Shown in pieces: positions 39,682 through 48,781 of a DNA stretch of 64,000 nt. The notes under the pieces were generated by a model. It saw only the letters and a list, made by a program, of their open reading frames with translations, had not been told where the DNA came from and searched no databases. This DNA comes from Aegicerativicinus sediminis (GTDB taxonomy: Bacteria > Bacteroidota > Bacteroidia > Flavobacteriales > Flavobacteriaceae), in the NCBI RefSeq assembly GCF_015476115.1, contig NZ_CP064295.1:1916001-1980000 (forward strand), in the 5' to 3' direction. The translations under genes were made by a program, and so were the position numbers. How positions within the stretch are numbered: the stretch's first letter is position 1; the number at the start of each line of letters is the position of its first letter.

Positions 39682-40655
39682 ACCTTGGCAAGTTTCGAAG
39701 TTATATGAAATAGGGCGTCACCTTGATAAACTATAGGCGCTTCGTTCACATTAATGATATACCCTGAAATCTCTGACTTAACTATATGATCAAATTTACC
39801 ATATGGATCTGTAATATGTCCAAGAATCTGATTTTTGGTCACTTGAGTATTTATTTTAACCGTTGCTTGAAACATGCCTGAAAAGTTTGCGCGTTGCCAA
39901 CGACTTCCTACTATAAATACCGGTGGCTTCTCAACTGTTCGTGCTTTGAACTTGTTATTGAGCATATCAAAATGTTTCAATATCCGTTTTGCACCATTAA
40001 TGCCAGTTTTGGTAATATTGTTGTCTATATGAAAAGATTTGCCCCCCTCGAATAGCAATAAGGGCTTTTTCAATTTGTAACAGGCATGCCGAAAGGAACG
40101 TTTTAAGTTTTTAGAGTATAACACGAAAGGAGCTCCAAATATTTTTGCATATTCATTTAGCTCAGGATTATGTTTGGCAATTCTAATTTGGGGAGAATTG
40201 AATCTACCCGCTCCACCGGTGTGAAAATCCATAATAAAATCTACATCCGGAACCACTTCAGTCATCAAGGTGTAGGCAACTCTACTTGCTAGTGAGCCCA
40301 ACCTTAAACCTGGAAATACACGGTTTAAATCGCGCCCGTCAGGGAATTCGCGTTTGAGGTTTATAAATCCAAAAACGTTTATCACGGGCATGCAAATGAT
40401 CGTCCCACATTTAGGTTTGTTTATACCTTTTGCAATTATCTGTCGTATAATTTCTACTCCATTTACTTCATCTCCATGTATGCCTGCTGTAAATAATACA
40501 ACTGGTCCTGGGTTGGTGGATCTTTCTATAATTACAGGTACATCAACTGTTGATGTGGTGTGGAGTTTGGCAACATCAAAACTTAGTTCGGCGCTCTCTC
40601 CTGGGCCAATTATTTCCCCAAGAACTGTTATATTTTCCTTGGGTTCGTATGTCAT
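39678..40655 (-). CDS. Succinylglutamate desuccinylase/aspartoacylase-family zinc hydrolase
   Basis: A 325-residue M14-like zinc amidohydrolase. The zinc motif HxxE is seen in [12 protein letters not shown] (His60, Glu63), the third ligand in [11 protein letters not shown], and the substrate-binding Arg segment in [13 protein letters not shown]. The C-terminal beta domain (about 245-325) is the barrel-like part of the AstE/AspA group. Relatives remove acyl or amino-acyl groups from amino acids. Overlaps with rimK on one side and the cyclo-ligase gene on the other are four bases each. In this context it may hydrolyse the products of the RimK ligase; true AstE activity is unlikely, since no arginine succinyltransferase genes are nearby. 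Confidence 0.85.
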   Translation of the reverse strand: MTYEPKENITVLGEIIGPGESAELSFDVAKLHTTSTVDVPVIIERSTNPGPVVLFTAGIHGDEVNGVEIIRQIIAKGINKPKCGTIICMPVINVFGFINLKREFPDGRDLNRVFPGLRLGSLASRVAYTLMTEVVPDVDFIMDFHTGGAGRFNSPQIRIAKHNPELNEYAKIFGAPFVLYSKNLKRSFRHACYKLKKPLLLFEGGKSFHIDNNITKTGINGAKRILKHFDMLNNKFKARTVEKPPVFIVGSRWQRANFSGMFQATVKINTQVTKNQILGHITDPYGKFDHIVKSEISGYIINVNEAPIVYQGDALFHITSKLAKV

Positions 40656-41533
40656 TTGGAGATGGCGTTTCTTTCTATATAGGTAATTATACTTCGAGCA
40701 ATGTTACGACCAGTTGCTCCCTCAATACCTTCCAAGCCGGGAGTCGAATTTACTTCAAGCAATAATGGGCCTCGGGCCGATTGTAACATGTCGACACCAC
40801 ACACAGGTAGTTTTAATACTCTAGATGCCTTCATTGCCAATTGTAATTCATCATGGTTTAACTTCATGATCTCTGCTGTGCCTCCTCTATGCAAATTAGA
40901 ACGGAATTCTCCATCTTTTCCTTGGCGCTTCATTGCACCAACTACCTGTCCATCAACAATCAAAGCTCTTATGTCCGCCCCTTTAGCTTCTTTAATGAAT
41001 TCCTGGACAATAACTCTCGCTTGTAATCCATTAAAAGCCTCTAAAACTGATTCAGCTGCATTTTGGTTTTCGGCCAAAACAACACCAAGTCCTTGGGTGC
41101 CCTCAAGTAGTTTTATAATAACGGGGGTGCCTCCAACTCTTTCTATTACTTCGTCAACATCTCTTGAATAGTTCGTAAAAACCGTTTTTGGCATACCAAT
41201 TCCTGCTTTACTTAAGCGTTGTAAACTTCGTAATTTATCACGAGATCTGGTTATAGAGTCTGAAGTACATATGGTGAAAACGCCCATCATTTCAAATTGC
41301 CGAACCACTGCGCAGCCATAGAAGGTAATAGATGCTCCAATCCTAGGAATAATAGCATCTACATAATCTAACAATCTGTCTTTATAGAAAATTGTTGGCC
41401 TTTCTTTTTCAATTATAATATCGCATTTAAGAGGGTCTATAACCTCTACATGGTGGTTTCTACTTCTTCCTTCTTCAACGAGTCTTTGGGTTGAATATAG
41501 ATTAGAATTACGGGATAATATTACAATGTTCAT
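40652..41533 (-). CDS. rimK: RimK-family ATP-grasp alpha-L-glutamate ligase
   Basis: A 293-residue ATP-grasp ligase. The N-terminal pre-ATP-grasp fold ([17 protein letters not shown]) is followed by the ATP-binding domains: [66 protein letters not shown] and the metal site [16 protein letters not shown]. coli RimK adds glutamates to ribosomal protein S6; the family also modifies other targets. It overlaps the retropepsin-like gene upstream and the aspartoacylase-like gene downstream by four bases each, implying coordinated translation of ligase, protease and deacylase. Confidence 0.93.
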   Translation of the reverse strand: MNIVILSRNSNLYSTQRLVEEGRSRNHHVEVIDPLKCDIIIEKERPTIFYKDRLLDYVDAIIPRIGASITFYGCAVVRQFEMMGVFTICTSDSITRSRDKLRSLQRLSKAGIGMPKTVFTNYSRDVDEVIERVGGTPVIIKLLEGTQGLGVVLAENQNAAESVLEAFNGLQARVIVQEFIKEAKGADIRALIVDGQVVGAMKRQGKDGEFRSNLHRGGTAEIMKLNHDELQLAMKASRVLKLPVCGVDMLQSARGPLLLEVNSTPGLEGIEGATGRNIARSIITYIERNAISK

Positions 41534-41955
41534 TTAGAGCGTTGTGCGTATGATAAATTTTCTTGATCAACATCCACCATAAATTTTTTGGAGAGAAATT
41601 GTCTGCCAATTAATACGGGAAATTTCATATCCTCTCTCGTGCTTAAAGTTAAGTTAATCTTATACGTTTTTCCAAACAAAAGAATTTGAGATTTTATTTT
41701 GAAGCGATTCTCCCTAAAACCATTACTGCTTTTAACATCTGTTCTCTTAAAGGAACTAAATACAACCTGCTTCCCGCTGAAATTTGGGTGGTCCTCACTA
41801 TGAAAGGTACAGTATAATTTTCCGTCTATTTCAGCAATTTCTGAACAGTGAATTGCCGAGGTATAAGCTCCTGTGTCGATCTTAATGTCGATATCGAAGA
41901 GGTTTAACTCAGGAAAATCAGCTATATCAGTTCTGCCAATAATTTGCTTGTTCAT
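41530..41955 (-). CDS. Retropepsin-like protease (RimB/DUF785, putative ATP-dependent zinc protease)
   Basis: A 141-residue protein starting [17 protein letters not shown] with the aspartic-protease-like loop [13 protein letters not shown] (Asp27) and the second conserved stretch [18 protein letters not shown]. This is PF05618 (RimB), which is repeatedly found beside rimK and in Pseudomonas acts in the RimABK modification system. It is the first gene of the minus-strand chain. ATG 41955 is preferred over ATG 42009, because a -7 box (41974-41981) lies between them and the conserved fold begins at MNKQ. Confidence 0.87.
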   Translation of the reverse strand: MNKQIIGRTDIADFPELNLFDIDIKIDTGAYTSAIHCSEIAEIDGKLYCTFHSEDHPNFSGKQVVFSSFKRTDVKSSNGFRENRFKIKSQILLFGKTYKINLTLSTREDMKFPVLIGRQFLSKKFMVDVDQENLSYAQRSK

Positions 41956-41973
41956 TCCGTTTTTAAAGTGGTG

Positions 41974-41981
41974 CAAAAGTA
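41974..41981 (-). promoter_or_regulatory. -7 box of the retropepsin-rimK operon
   Basis: Minus-strand TACTTTTG, an exact TAnnTTTG match, 19 bases upstream of ATG 41955, in the divergent region shared with uvrC. Confidence 0.55.
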
Positions 41982-42021
41982 CACAATTATACTTCCTTAA
42001 ATTTACCATTATTGAGGATAT

Positions 42022-42053
42022 TTTGGCAGGTATTGCAACTTGCTATAACTTTG
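42022..42053 (+). promoter_or_regulatory. Promoter of uvrC
   Basis: TTTG (42022-42025), 20-base spacer, TAACTTTG (42046-42053): both Bacteroidota elements at the expected distance, 19 bases before ATG 42072. Confidence 0.7.
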
Positions 42054-42071
42054 GAAAACAGTATATTTTTT

Positions 42072-43865
42072 ATGAGCAACCCCTCTCTTGAACTTCAATT
42101 GAAAACACTCCCAAATCAGCCGGGGGTTTATCAATACTATGATAAAAATGGTAAAATCCTCTACGTTGGTAAAGCAAAGAATTTAAAGAAGAGAGTAAGT
42201 TCATATTTTACCAAGCAACACGATTCTGGGCGTACACGTGTATTGGTTAAAAAGATTAGCGAAATACGTCATATCGTAGTTAATTCAGAAACTGACGCAC
42301 TTCTTCTTGAAAACAACCTTATTAAAAAGCATCAGCCACGTTATAATGTGATGCTTAAGGATGATAAATCTTATCCTTGGATATGCGTGAAGAATGAGCG
42401 TTTTCCACGGGTTTTTTCAACAAGGAATGTTATTAGGGATGGTTCAGATTATTTCGGTCCATATACAAGTATGAAAACCGTGCGCACCTTATTGGGGCTA
42501 ATAAAAGGGCTTTATCATATTCGAACTTGTAATTACAATCTTTCCGAAGAAAAGATTGAAGCCGGAAAATATAAAGTCTGTCTAGAATATCATCTTGGTA
42601 ATTGTAAGGGACCTTGTGAAGGTTTGGAGTCTGAGGCGTCTTACCATGGGAATATAAATGCCATCAAAGAAATTCTAAAGGGTAACTTTAAGGATAGTCT
42701 TAATGCTTTTAAGGAGCAGATGAAAGATTATGCTGAGCAAATGCAATTTGAAGATGCGCAACGTATAAAAGAAAAAATTGACATTTTAAGTAACTATCAG
42801 GCAAAATCAACGGTTGTAAATCCGACTATAAGTAATGTGGATGTCTTTTCAATAGTAAGTGATGAGAGTTATGCCTACATTAATTTTCTGCAGCTTTCCT
42901 ATGGTTCTATTATTAGGTCACATACCTTAGAAGTTAAAAAGAAACTCGATGAAACTGATGAGGAACTATTGGAACTCGCAGCTACGGAGATTAGACAACG
43001 TTTCCATTCCCAGTCTAAAGAGGTATATGTCCCTTTAGAAATAGATTTAGGGGAGGCTGTGAAAGTTACAGTTCCCAAACTGGGGGATAAAAGGAAAATT
43101 TTAGATTTGTCGCTTCGAAATGCCAAGTTTCATCGCTTGGAACAATTGAAACAAGTTAAGATCACCGATCCAGACCGCCATACAGATCGATTGATGGCAC
43201 AAATGAAGGTGGATTTGCGTTTAAATAAAGAACCTAGACATATTGAATGTTTTGACAACAGTAATATTCAAGGTTCTAATCCTGTTGCCGCTTGCGTAGT
43301 GTTTAAAGATGGTAAACCAAGCAAAAAGGAATATCGGCATTTCAATATAAAAACTGTTGATGGTCCAAATGATTTTGCCTCAATGGAAGAAGTGGTTTTT
43401 AGGCGCTACAGACGGTTGATGGAAGAAGATGAGTCCTTACCCGAGCTGATAATAATAGATGGAGGTAAAGGGCAGCTTTCATCCGCCCTGAAGAGTTTAG
43501 ATCGACTTGGCCTACGAAAAAAAATAGCCATTGTTGGCATAGCAAAAAGATTAGAAGAATTGTTTTACCCAGACGATCCAATTCCGTTATATTTAGATAA
43601 GAAAAGTGAGACTCTCAAAGTAATTCAGCAACTTCGAAATGAGGCGCACCGTTTTGGGATAAAACATCACAGAAACAAGAGGAGTAAGAGTGCAATACAG
43701 AATGAATTGGAGAACATCCCAGGTGTAGGAGAAAAAACGATCGTACAACTCATGAAAAAATTTAAATCTGTTAAACGATTATCCAATGCGTCTTTGGAAG
43801 AGATTTCATCAGAAATTGGGGTTTCTAGAGCGGAAAAAATATTAGCCTATTTTAAAGGCAAATGA
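42072..43865 (+). CDS. uvrC: Excinuclease ABC subunit C
   Basis: Makes the dual incisions in nucleotide excision repair. From ATG 42072 the protein has 597 residues: a GIY-YIG nuclease domain (LPNQPGVYQYYDKNGKILYVG), a Cys-containing region (CLEYHLGNCKGPC), a UVR motif (FEDAQRIKEKIDIL), the RNase-H-like C-terminal nuclease (IECFDNSNIQGSNPVA, IIDGGKGQL) and a helix-hairpin-helix end (IPGVGEKTIVQLMKKF). ATG 42012 lies upstream of the promoter and is rejected. The stop overlaps the patatin gene by four bases. Confidence 0.97.
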   Translation: MSNPSLELQLKTLPNQPGVYQYYDKNGKILYVGKAKNLKKRVSSYFTKQHDSGRTRVLVKKISEIRHIVVNSETDALLLENNLIKKHQPRYNVMLKDDKSYPWICVKNERFPRVFSTRNVIRDGSDYFGPYTSMKTVRTLLGLIKGLYHIRTCNYNLSEEKIEAGKYKVCLEYHLGNCKGPCEGLESEASYHGNINAIKEILKGNFKDSLNAFKEQMKDYAEQMQFEDAQRIKEKIDILSNYQAKSTVVNPTISNVDVFSIVSDESYAYINFLQLSYGSIIRSHTLEVKKKLDETDEELLELAATEIRQRFHSQSKEVYVPLEIDLGEAVKVTVPKLGDKRKILDLSLRNAKFHRLEQLKQVKITDPDRHTDRLMAQMKVDLRLNKEPRHIECFDNSNIQGSNPVAACVVFKDGKPSKKEYRHFNIKTVDGPNDFASMEEVVFRRYRRLMEEDESLPELIIIDGGKGQLSSALKSLDRLGLRKKIAIVGIAKRLEELFYPDDPIPLYLDKKSETLKVIQQLRNEAHRFGIKHHRNKRSKSAIQNELENIPGVGEKTIVQLMKKFKSVKRLSNASLEEISSEIGVSRAEKILAYFKGK

Positions 43866-46105
43866 AGAAAATTTATGTTTTAATATTAATTGTACTAATG
43901 ACGGCCAATGGTTGGTCTCAAGAAAGTAATTCTACCGATAGTAAAAAAATTGGATTAGTTTTAAGTGGGGGTGGAGCGAAGGGTTTTGCACATATTGGGG
44001 TCTTAAAAGTTATAGACAGTCTCGATATAAAGATTGATTATATAGCCGGGACTAGCATGGGTGCAATTATAGGCTCTCTTTATGCTTCAGGTTATAGTGG
44101 AAAGCAATTAGATTCTATTTTCCAAAGCTTAAACATCACTTCAATAGTTAATGATGATTTGCCAAGAGCCTCACAAACCTTTTATGAACGTGAGCATATC
44201 GAAAAATATGCTGTTACTCTACCTTTTTCAAGATTTCGTTTAAGCCTGCCTTCGGCCTTATCGAGAGGACAGAATGTTTACAGCCTATTGACCAAATTAC
44301 TATTGCATGTAAACGATGTTGACTATTTTGAGAATTTACCAATACCTTTTTTCTGTATGGCGACAGATGTTGAAACAGGTGAGGAGGTAATGTTGGATCA
44401 TGGCAATTTGGCTATGGCGACGAGAGCGAGTGGAGCATTTCCGACCCTATTTCAACCTGTAGAAATTAATGGAAGGTTTCTAATCGATGGCGGTGTAGTC
44501 AATAATTACCCTATCGATGAATTAAGAGCTAAAGGAATGGATCTCATTATAGGTGTTGATGTGCAGGATGGGTTAGCAGATATGGAGGAAATGGGTTCAG
44601 CGCCAGATGTTCTAGTTCAAATAAATAATTTTAGGACTATCGAAGCAATGAAGAATAAATCCTTGAAAACGGATATCTATATTAAGCCAGATATAAAGGA
44701 GTTTTCTGTTGTGTCTTTCAGTCAAGGGGAAAAAATAATAAAAAGCGGTGAGGTTGCGGCAAAAAATGCGATTACTGAATTGAACAAACTACCTAAGTAT
44801 TCTTTTAATTACCCCAAAACACAAATTGTTATTCGGCCCATAGATTCCTTGCGACTAGACAATATCAGGATATTTGGAAATTACAATTACAGCCGGTCTT
44901 ACATTCTTGGAAAGTTAAAGCTGAAAACAGGAGGTAGTTTTAAATATGAAGATTTTGCTGATGGAATGAACAACTTGGTTGCGACTAATAATTTTGATAA
45001 TGTTTATTACAAACTCAATAAAGTTGATTTAGAAAACACATATGATCTTCACATTTCTGTGAAAGAAGCAAAAACAACTGCTTTTCTAAAATTGGGGATC
45101 CATTATGACGATTTATACAAAAGTGCTGCCCTTATAAACTACACCAAAAACCGTGTTCTTTTCAATAATGATGTTTTTAGCCTAGATGTTATTTTGGGTG
45201 ATAATGTCCGATTTAATATGGATTATTTAATTGATAAGGGATTTTATTGGAGTATAGGCTTAAATTCAAGATTCAATCAATTTAATAAAAGTATAGGCCC
45301 GGAGCTTTTCCCAGAGTATGATGGTATTGATTTGTCGAATGTAAGAAAGCTGAATGTAGACTTAAATGATTTTACAAATCAGCTGTACCTCCAAACTTTA
45401 TTGGGAAATGATTTTGCATTTACAATTGGCGGTGAGCATAAACGTCTAATAATAAAAACAGAAACCTTAAAATCTAGATCCGGATCAGAGGAAGATGATT
45501 TTTATTTGGAGGATACAGATTACATAAGTGCATTTGGCAATTTAAAATTCGATACTTTCGATGACAAATATTTTCCAACCAAAGGGTTTTATTTTTTAGG
45601 GGATTTCCATTTAACTTTATTTGCTTCACATTTTAACCCAGATTTTTCACAGTTCTCTACTTTAAAATCTGATATTGGTTATGCTTTTAGCGTGTCTGAT
45701 CGGCTATCGTTTAATTTGAGAACACAGGGTGGTTTTAGGATAGGGGATGATACTACACCTACCTTATATTTTGCCTTAGGGGGCTATGGTAACAATTACA
45801 TAAACAATTTTATTCCTTTTTACGGTTATGAGCCGATATCCTTAATAGGTGATAGTTTCGTGAAATCGCTATTTAATATGGACTATGAAATTTTTGACAA
45901 ACACCATATCTTATTATCCGCCAATTATGCAAACATCGAAAATTCTATTTTCGAAACTGGTGAATGGTTCAGTTGGCCAGATTACAGTGGTTATGCAGTC
46001 GGTTATAGTTTAGAGACATTTTTGGGTCCTGTGGAGGCAAAATATAGTTGGTCTCCAGAAAACAGTAGCGGTTTTTGGTTGTTTAATGTGGGATTTTGGT
46101 TTTAG
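43862..46105 (+). CDS. Patatin-like phospholipase fused to a POTRA/outer-membrane beta-barrel domain
   Basis: A 747-residue outer-membrane protein resembling the PlpD type (type Vd). A signal peptide ends near NGWSQ (residue 20). The patatin domain has the oxyanion loop GGGAKG (36-41), the nucleophile elbow GTSMG (Ser65) and the Asp in LIDGGVVNNYP, so the Ser-Asp dyad is complete. A POTRA-like segment (about 330-405: LDNIRIFGNYNYSRSYILGKL) leads to a C-terminal barrel ending in GFWLFNVGFWF with a terminal Phe. The start overlaps uvrC. Lipid hydrolysis at the cell surface is the family inference. Confidence 0.9.
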   Translation: MKKIYVLILIVLMTANGWSQESNSTDSKKIGLVLSGGGAKGFAHIGVLKVIDSLDIKIDYIAGTSMGAIIGSLYASGYSGKQLDSIFQSLNITSIVNDDLPRASQTFYEREHIEKYAVTLPFSRFRLSLPSALSRGQNVYSLLTKLLLHVNDVDYFENLPIPFFCMATDVETGEEVMLDHGNLAMATRASGAFPTLFQPVEINGRFLIDGGVVNNYPIDELRAKGMDLIIGVDVQDGLADMEEMGSAPDVLVQINNFRTIEAMKNKSLKTDIYIKPDIKEFSVVSFSQGEKIIKSGEVAAKNAITELNKLPKYSFNYPKTQIVIRPIDSLRLDNIRIFGNYNYSRSYILGKLKLKTGGSFKYEDFADGMNNLVATNNFDNVYYKLNKVDLENTYDLHISVKEAKTTAFLKLGIHYDDLYKSAALINYTKNRVLFNNDVFSLDVILGDNVRFNMDYLIDKGFYWSIGLNSRFNQFNKSIGPELFPEYDGIDLSNVRKLNVDLNDFTNQLYLQTLLGNDFAFTIGGEHKRLIIKTETLKSRSGSEEDDFYLEDTDYISAFGNLKFDTFDDKYFPTKGFYFLGDFHLTLFASHFNPDFSQFSTLKSDIGYAFSVSDRLSFNLRTQGGFRIGDDTTPTLYFALGGYGNNYINNFIPFYGYEPISLIGDSFVKSLFNMDYEIFDKHHILLSANYANIENSIFETGEWFSWPDYSGYAVGYSLETFLGPVEAKYSWSPENSSGFWLFNVGFWF

Positions 46106-46236
46106 ACGGAATAGATGAGAATTTTATTCTTGAAAAAAATTGCGATATTTGTGAAGTATGATTTTGTTTTATTCAGATCTTCTGTCATTTCTTCATTTTC
46201 TTATCAAGAGAAATCCTGAATAAGTCTTCCTTTTTG

Positions 46237-46274
46237 TATCTTTAAGAGAATAGGTTATTGGGTATTAACCAATA
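46237..46274 (+). promoter_or_regulatory. Candidate promoter and palindromic operator of hmgA-hpd
   Basis: TATCTTTA (46237-46244) is a one-mismatch -7 box. Twelve bases on lies the near-perfect inverted repeat TATTGGGTATTAACCAATA (46256-46274, one G/A mismatch pair), 38 bases before ATG 46312. The position over the transcript start suits a repressor site; the regulator is unknown. Confidence 0.4.
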
Positions 46275-46311
46275 CAAATTCTTCATACAAACTCATTTCA
46301 AACTTAAAATT

Positions 46312-47469
46312 ATGCCCATTTATCACAAATTAGGTGACATACCACATAAGCGACACACTCAATTTAGAAAACCAGATGGTTCCCTGTATTCTGAGCAATT
46401 GTTTGGAACCATTGGATTCGATGGTATGTACTCTAATAGTTATCATCTCTATCGTCCTACAATGGTAAAGGAGATTGCTTCGGAATTAGATATGGCGCCT
46501 AAGATTGCTAAGGCAAACCACATTCAATCTTTTAAGTTTAAAGGTTTTGAAATAAAGCCTGAAGCAGATTATTTACAGAGCCGAAAAACGGTTTTGGCAA
46601 ATTCTGATTGTCGAATTATTCTGGCAGCACCTACCGATTCGTTGGAAGATTACTTTTATAAAAACGCCGATGCTGATGAATTGATATTTATCCATAAAGG
46701 ATCTGGAACTCTGAGGACCCATTTGGGAAATATCGATTTTAAGTATGGTGATTATCTGGTTGTGCCAAGGGGAATGATTTATAAAATGAAATTTAACACA
46801 GATGATAATCGACTGTTTATTGTAGAATCCTATCGACCTATTTATACGCCAAAGCGCTACAGAAATTGGTTTGGTCAATTGTTGGAACACGCTCCGTACT
46901 GCGAACGGGATATACGTAAACCCTCTATACTAGAAACTCATGATGAAAAGGGTGAATTTACAATAAAGATTAAAAAACAAGATACACTCTTTGATGTTGT
47001 TTATGCTTCACATCCTTTTGATGTAGTTGGGTATGATGGTTATAACTACCCCTATGCATTATCCATCCATGATTTTGAACCTATAACCGGTCGTATCCAT
47101 CAGCCACCACCAGTCCATCAAACTTTTGAAACCGATGCCTTTGTGGTGTGCAGTTTTGTACCGAGGTTATACGATTACCATCCAAAAAGCATCCCAGCGC
47201 CATATAACCATAGTAATATTGACAGTGATGAGGTGTTGTATTATGTTGATGGTGATTTTATGAGTAGAAATGATATTGAACCTGGTCAGATTTCACTACA
47301 CCCAGCGGGGATACCTCATGGGCCACACCCGGGGTCGACAGAAAGAAGTATTGGAAAATCAAAAACAGAAGAATTGGCCGTAATGGTCGATACATTTAAA
47401 CCTTTGAAAATTACAGAAGAGGGTATGGAAATAGCTGATGGTACTTACTACCAATCTTGGCTAGAATAA
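46312..47469 (+). CDS. hmgA: Homogentisate 1,2-dioxygenase
   Basis: Opens the ring of homogentisate to maleylacetoacetate in tyrosine and phenylalanine breakdown, in the cytoplasm with Fe(II). The 385-residue protein starts MPIYHKLGDIPHKRHTQFRK and has the conserved cupin segments DELIFIHKGSGTLRT, GDYLVVPRGMIY and the C-terminal metal region ISLHPAGIPHGPHPG. ATG 46312 is preferred over TTG 46258, since only residues from MPIY fit the family and the palindrome lies between. It is followed 18 bases later by hpd, the enzyme for the preceding step. Confidence 0.95.
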   Translation: MPIYHKLGDIPHKRHTQFRKPDGSLYSEQLFGTIGFDGMYSNSYHLYRPTMVKEIASELDMAPKIAKANHIQSFKFKGFEIKPEADYLQSRKTVLANSDCRIILAAPTDSLEDYFYKNADADELIFIHKGSGTLRTHLGNIDFKYGDYLVVPRGMIYKMKFNTDDNRLFIVESYRPIYTPKRYRNWFGQLLEHAPYCERDIRKPSILETHDEKGEFTIKIKKQDTLFDVVYASHPFDVVGYDGYNYPYALSIHDFEPITGRIHQPPPVHQTFETDAFVVCSFVPRLYDYHPKSIPAPYNHSNIDSDEVLYYVDGDFMSRNDIEPGQISLHPAGIPHGPHPGSTERSIGKSKTEELAVMVDTFKPLKITEEGMEIADGTYYQSWLE

Positions 47470-47487
47470 CTTTTTAAAATTAAAACT

Positions 47488-48642
47488 ATGTCAGTTAAAT
47501 CAGTTGATTACGGATTAGAAAAAATATTTGAAGGTGCTGAGGATTTTCTTCCTCTATTAGGCACTGATTATGTTGAATTATATGTGGGGAATGCCAAGCA
47601 ATCGGCACATTATTACAAAACAGCATTTGGTTTTCAGTCTTATGCCTATAAAGGCTTGGAGACAGGGTCTAAAACAGAAGTTAGCTATGTATTGAAGCAA
47701 GACAAAATTCGATTGGTATTGACCTCACCCTTAAAAAGTGATTCACCTATAAATAATCATATCGTTAAACATGGCGACGGGGTAAAAGTAATTGCTCTTT
47801 GGGTTGAAGATGCAAGAAAGTCGTTTGAGGAAACCGTAAGGCGTGGAGCCAAACCATTTATGGAGCCAAAAGTCGATAAAGATGAGAATGGTGAGGTGGT
47901 TCGTTCAGGTATTTATGCCTATGGTGAGACCGTGCATTTATTTGTGGAGCGCAAAAATTATCACGGCATCTTTTTGCCGGGATATCAAAAATGGCAATCT
48001 GATTATAACCCTTCTTCCGTAGGCTTAAAGTATATCGACCATATGGTTGGTAACGTTGGCTGGGGTGAAATGGATACTTGGGTGGAATGGTATGAGAAAG
48101 TAATGGGATTTGTGAATTTCCTATCTTTTGATGACAAGCAAATTCATACTGAATATTCTGCTCTAATGAGTAAGGTAATGAGCAACGGGAATGGACGAAT
48201 AAAATTCCCAATAAATGAGCCTGCTGAAGGAAAAAAGAAATCACAAATTGAAGAATACTTAGAATTTTATGAAGGACCAGGGGTACAACATTTGGCTGTC
48301 GCAACCGATAATATAATTCACACTGTTTCTGAATTAAAAGCTAGGGGAGTTGAATTTTTACCTCCTCCACCAACCGCCTACTATGAGGATATACCAAGGC
48401 GTTTAGGAAAGCACATGGAAATTATGAAGGAAAATATAAGGGATCTGCAAAAACACTCAATACTTGTTGATGCAGATGAAGAGGGTTATTTGCTTCAAAT
48501 TTTTACAAAACCCGTGCAAGATCGGCCGACAATGTTTTTCGAAATAATACAACGAATGGGTGCTAAAGGTTTTGGAGCTGGCAATTTTAAAGCACTTTTT
48601 GAATCTATTGAGAGAGAACAAGAAAAGCGGGGAACCCTTTAA
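47488..48642 (+). CDS. hpd: 4-hydroxyphenylpyruvate dioxygenase
   Basis: Converts 4-hydroxyphenylpyruvate to homogentisate, the substrate of HmgA. The 384-residue protein shows two VOC folds; the Fe(II) ligands are in YIDHMVGNV, GVQHLAVATDN and MFFEIIQRMG, with the C-terminal helix GAGNFKALFESIEREQ. Length and motifs are normal. It forms a two-gene unit with hmgA ended by a hairpin at 48665. The later pathway enzymes (isomerase, fumarylacetoacetase) are not in the window. Confidence 0.97.
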   Translation: MSVKSVDYGLEKIFEGAEDFLPLLGTDYVELYVGNAKQSAHYYKTAFGFQSYAYKGLETGSKTEVSYVLKQDKIRLVLTSPLKSDSPINNHIVKHGDGVKVIALWVEDARKSFEETVRRGAKPFMEPKVDKDENGEVVRSGIYAYGETVHLFVERKNYHGIFLPGYQKWQSDYNPSSVGLKYIDHMVGNVGWGEMDTWVEWYEKVMGFVNFLSFDDKQIHTEYSALMSKVMSNGNGRIKFPINEPAEGKKKSQIEEYLEFYEGPGVQHLAVATDNIIHTVSELKARGVEFLPPPPTAYYEDIPRRLGKHMEIMKENIRDLQKHSILVDADEEGYLLQIFTKPVQDRPTMFFEIIQRMGAKGFGAGNFKALFESIEREQEKRGTL

Positions 48643-48664
48643 AATCAAACTGTTAAGCCATTCT

Positions 48665-48697
48665 AAAAAGCACCACAATAATTTGTTGGTGTTTTTT
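48665..48697 (+). terminator. Terminator after hpd
   Basis: AAAAAGCACCA (48665-48675) pairs with TGGTGTTTTTT (about 48687-48697) through one G-U pair. The arms are A- and T-rich at the base and a T-rich stretch follows. It overlaps the promoter of the next unit. Confidence 0.6.
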
Positions 48698-48712
48698 GTT
48701 TTAATACTTTTG
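48682..48712 (+). promoter_or_regulatory. Promoter of the DUF3108-kynA-M23-pgi unit
   Basis: TTTG (48682-48685), 19-base spacer, TACTTTTG (48705-48712): an exact Bacteroidota promoter in the gap between hpd and the DUF3108 gene. Confidence 0.75.
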
Positions 48713-48781
48713 GAATGGAAATTGTATTTAAAGCACTGCATATTGCAGTTTCTGTTGAAATTGCATGTAAGTCCTAAAATC

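Noticed and set aside
39678-40655. True succinylglutamate desuccinylase (AstE) of arginine breakdown.
   Set aside because: No other arginine succinyltransferase pathway gene is near, and the gene overlaps rimK; a broader aspartoacylase-like label is safer.
40701-41171. A 156-codon open frame opposite rimK.
   Set aside because: It is antisense to a fully conserved ATP-grasp gene, has low-complexity Ser/Pro content and no family resemblance; it is a shadow of the real frame. The same holds for other antisense frames, for example within ileS and atpD.
42012-42071. UvrC start at ATG 42012.
   Set aside because: The promoter elements at 42022-42053 lie inside this stretch; ATG 42072 fits the family.
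46169-46223. Inverted arms TTATTCAG and CTGAATAA in the patatin-hmgA gap.
   Set aside because: The arms are 39 bases apart with no other pairing and no T run, so neither a terminator nor an operator is supported.
46258-46311. N-terminal extension of HmgA from TTG 46258.
   Set aside because: The extension has no match to the family start and overlaps the palindromic operator; MPIYHKL is the natural N-terminus.
48560-48781. N-terminal extension of the DUF3108 protein overlapping hpd.
   Set aside because: It runs through hpd, the hairpin and the promoter at 48682-48712, and would bury the signal peptide.
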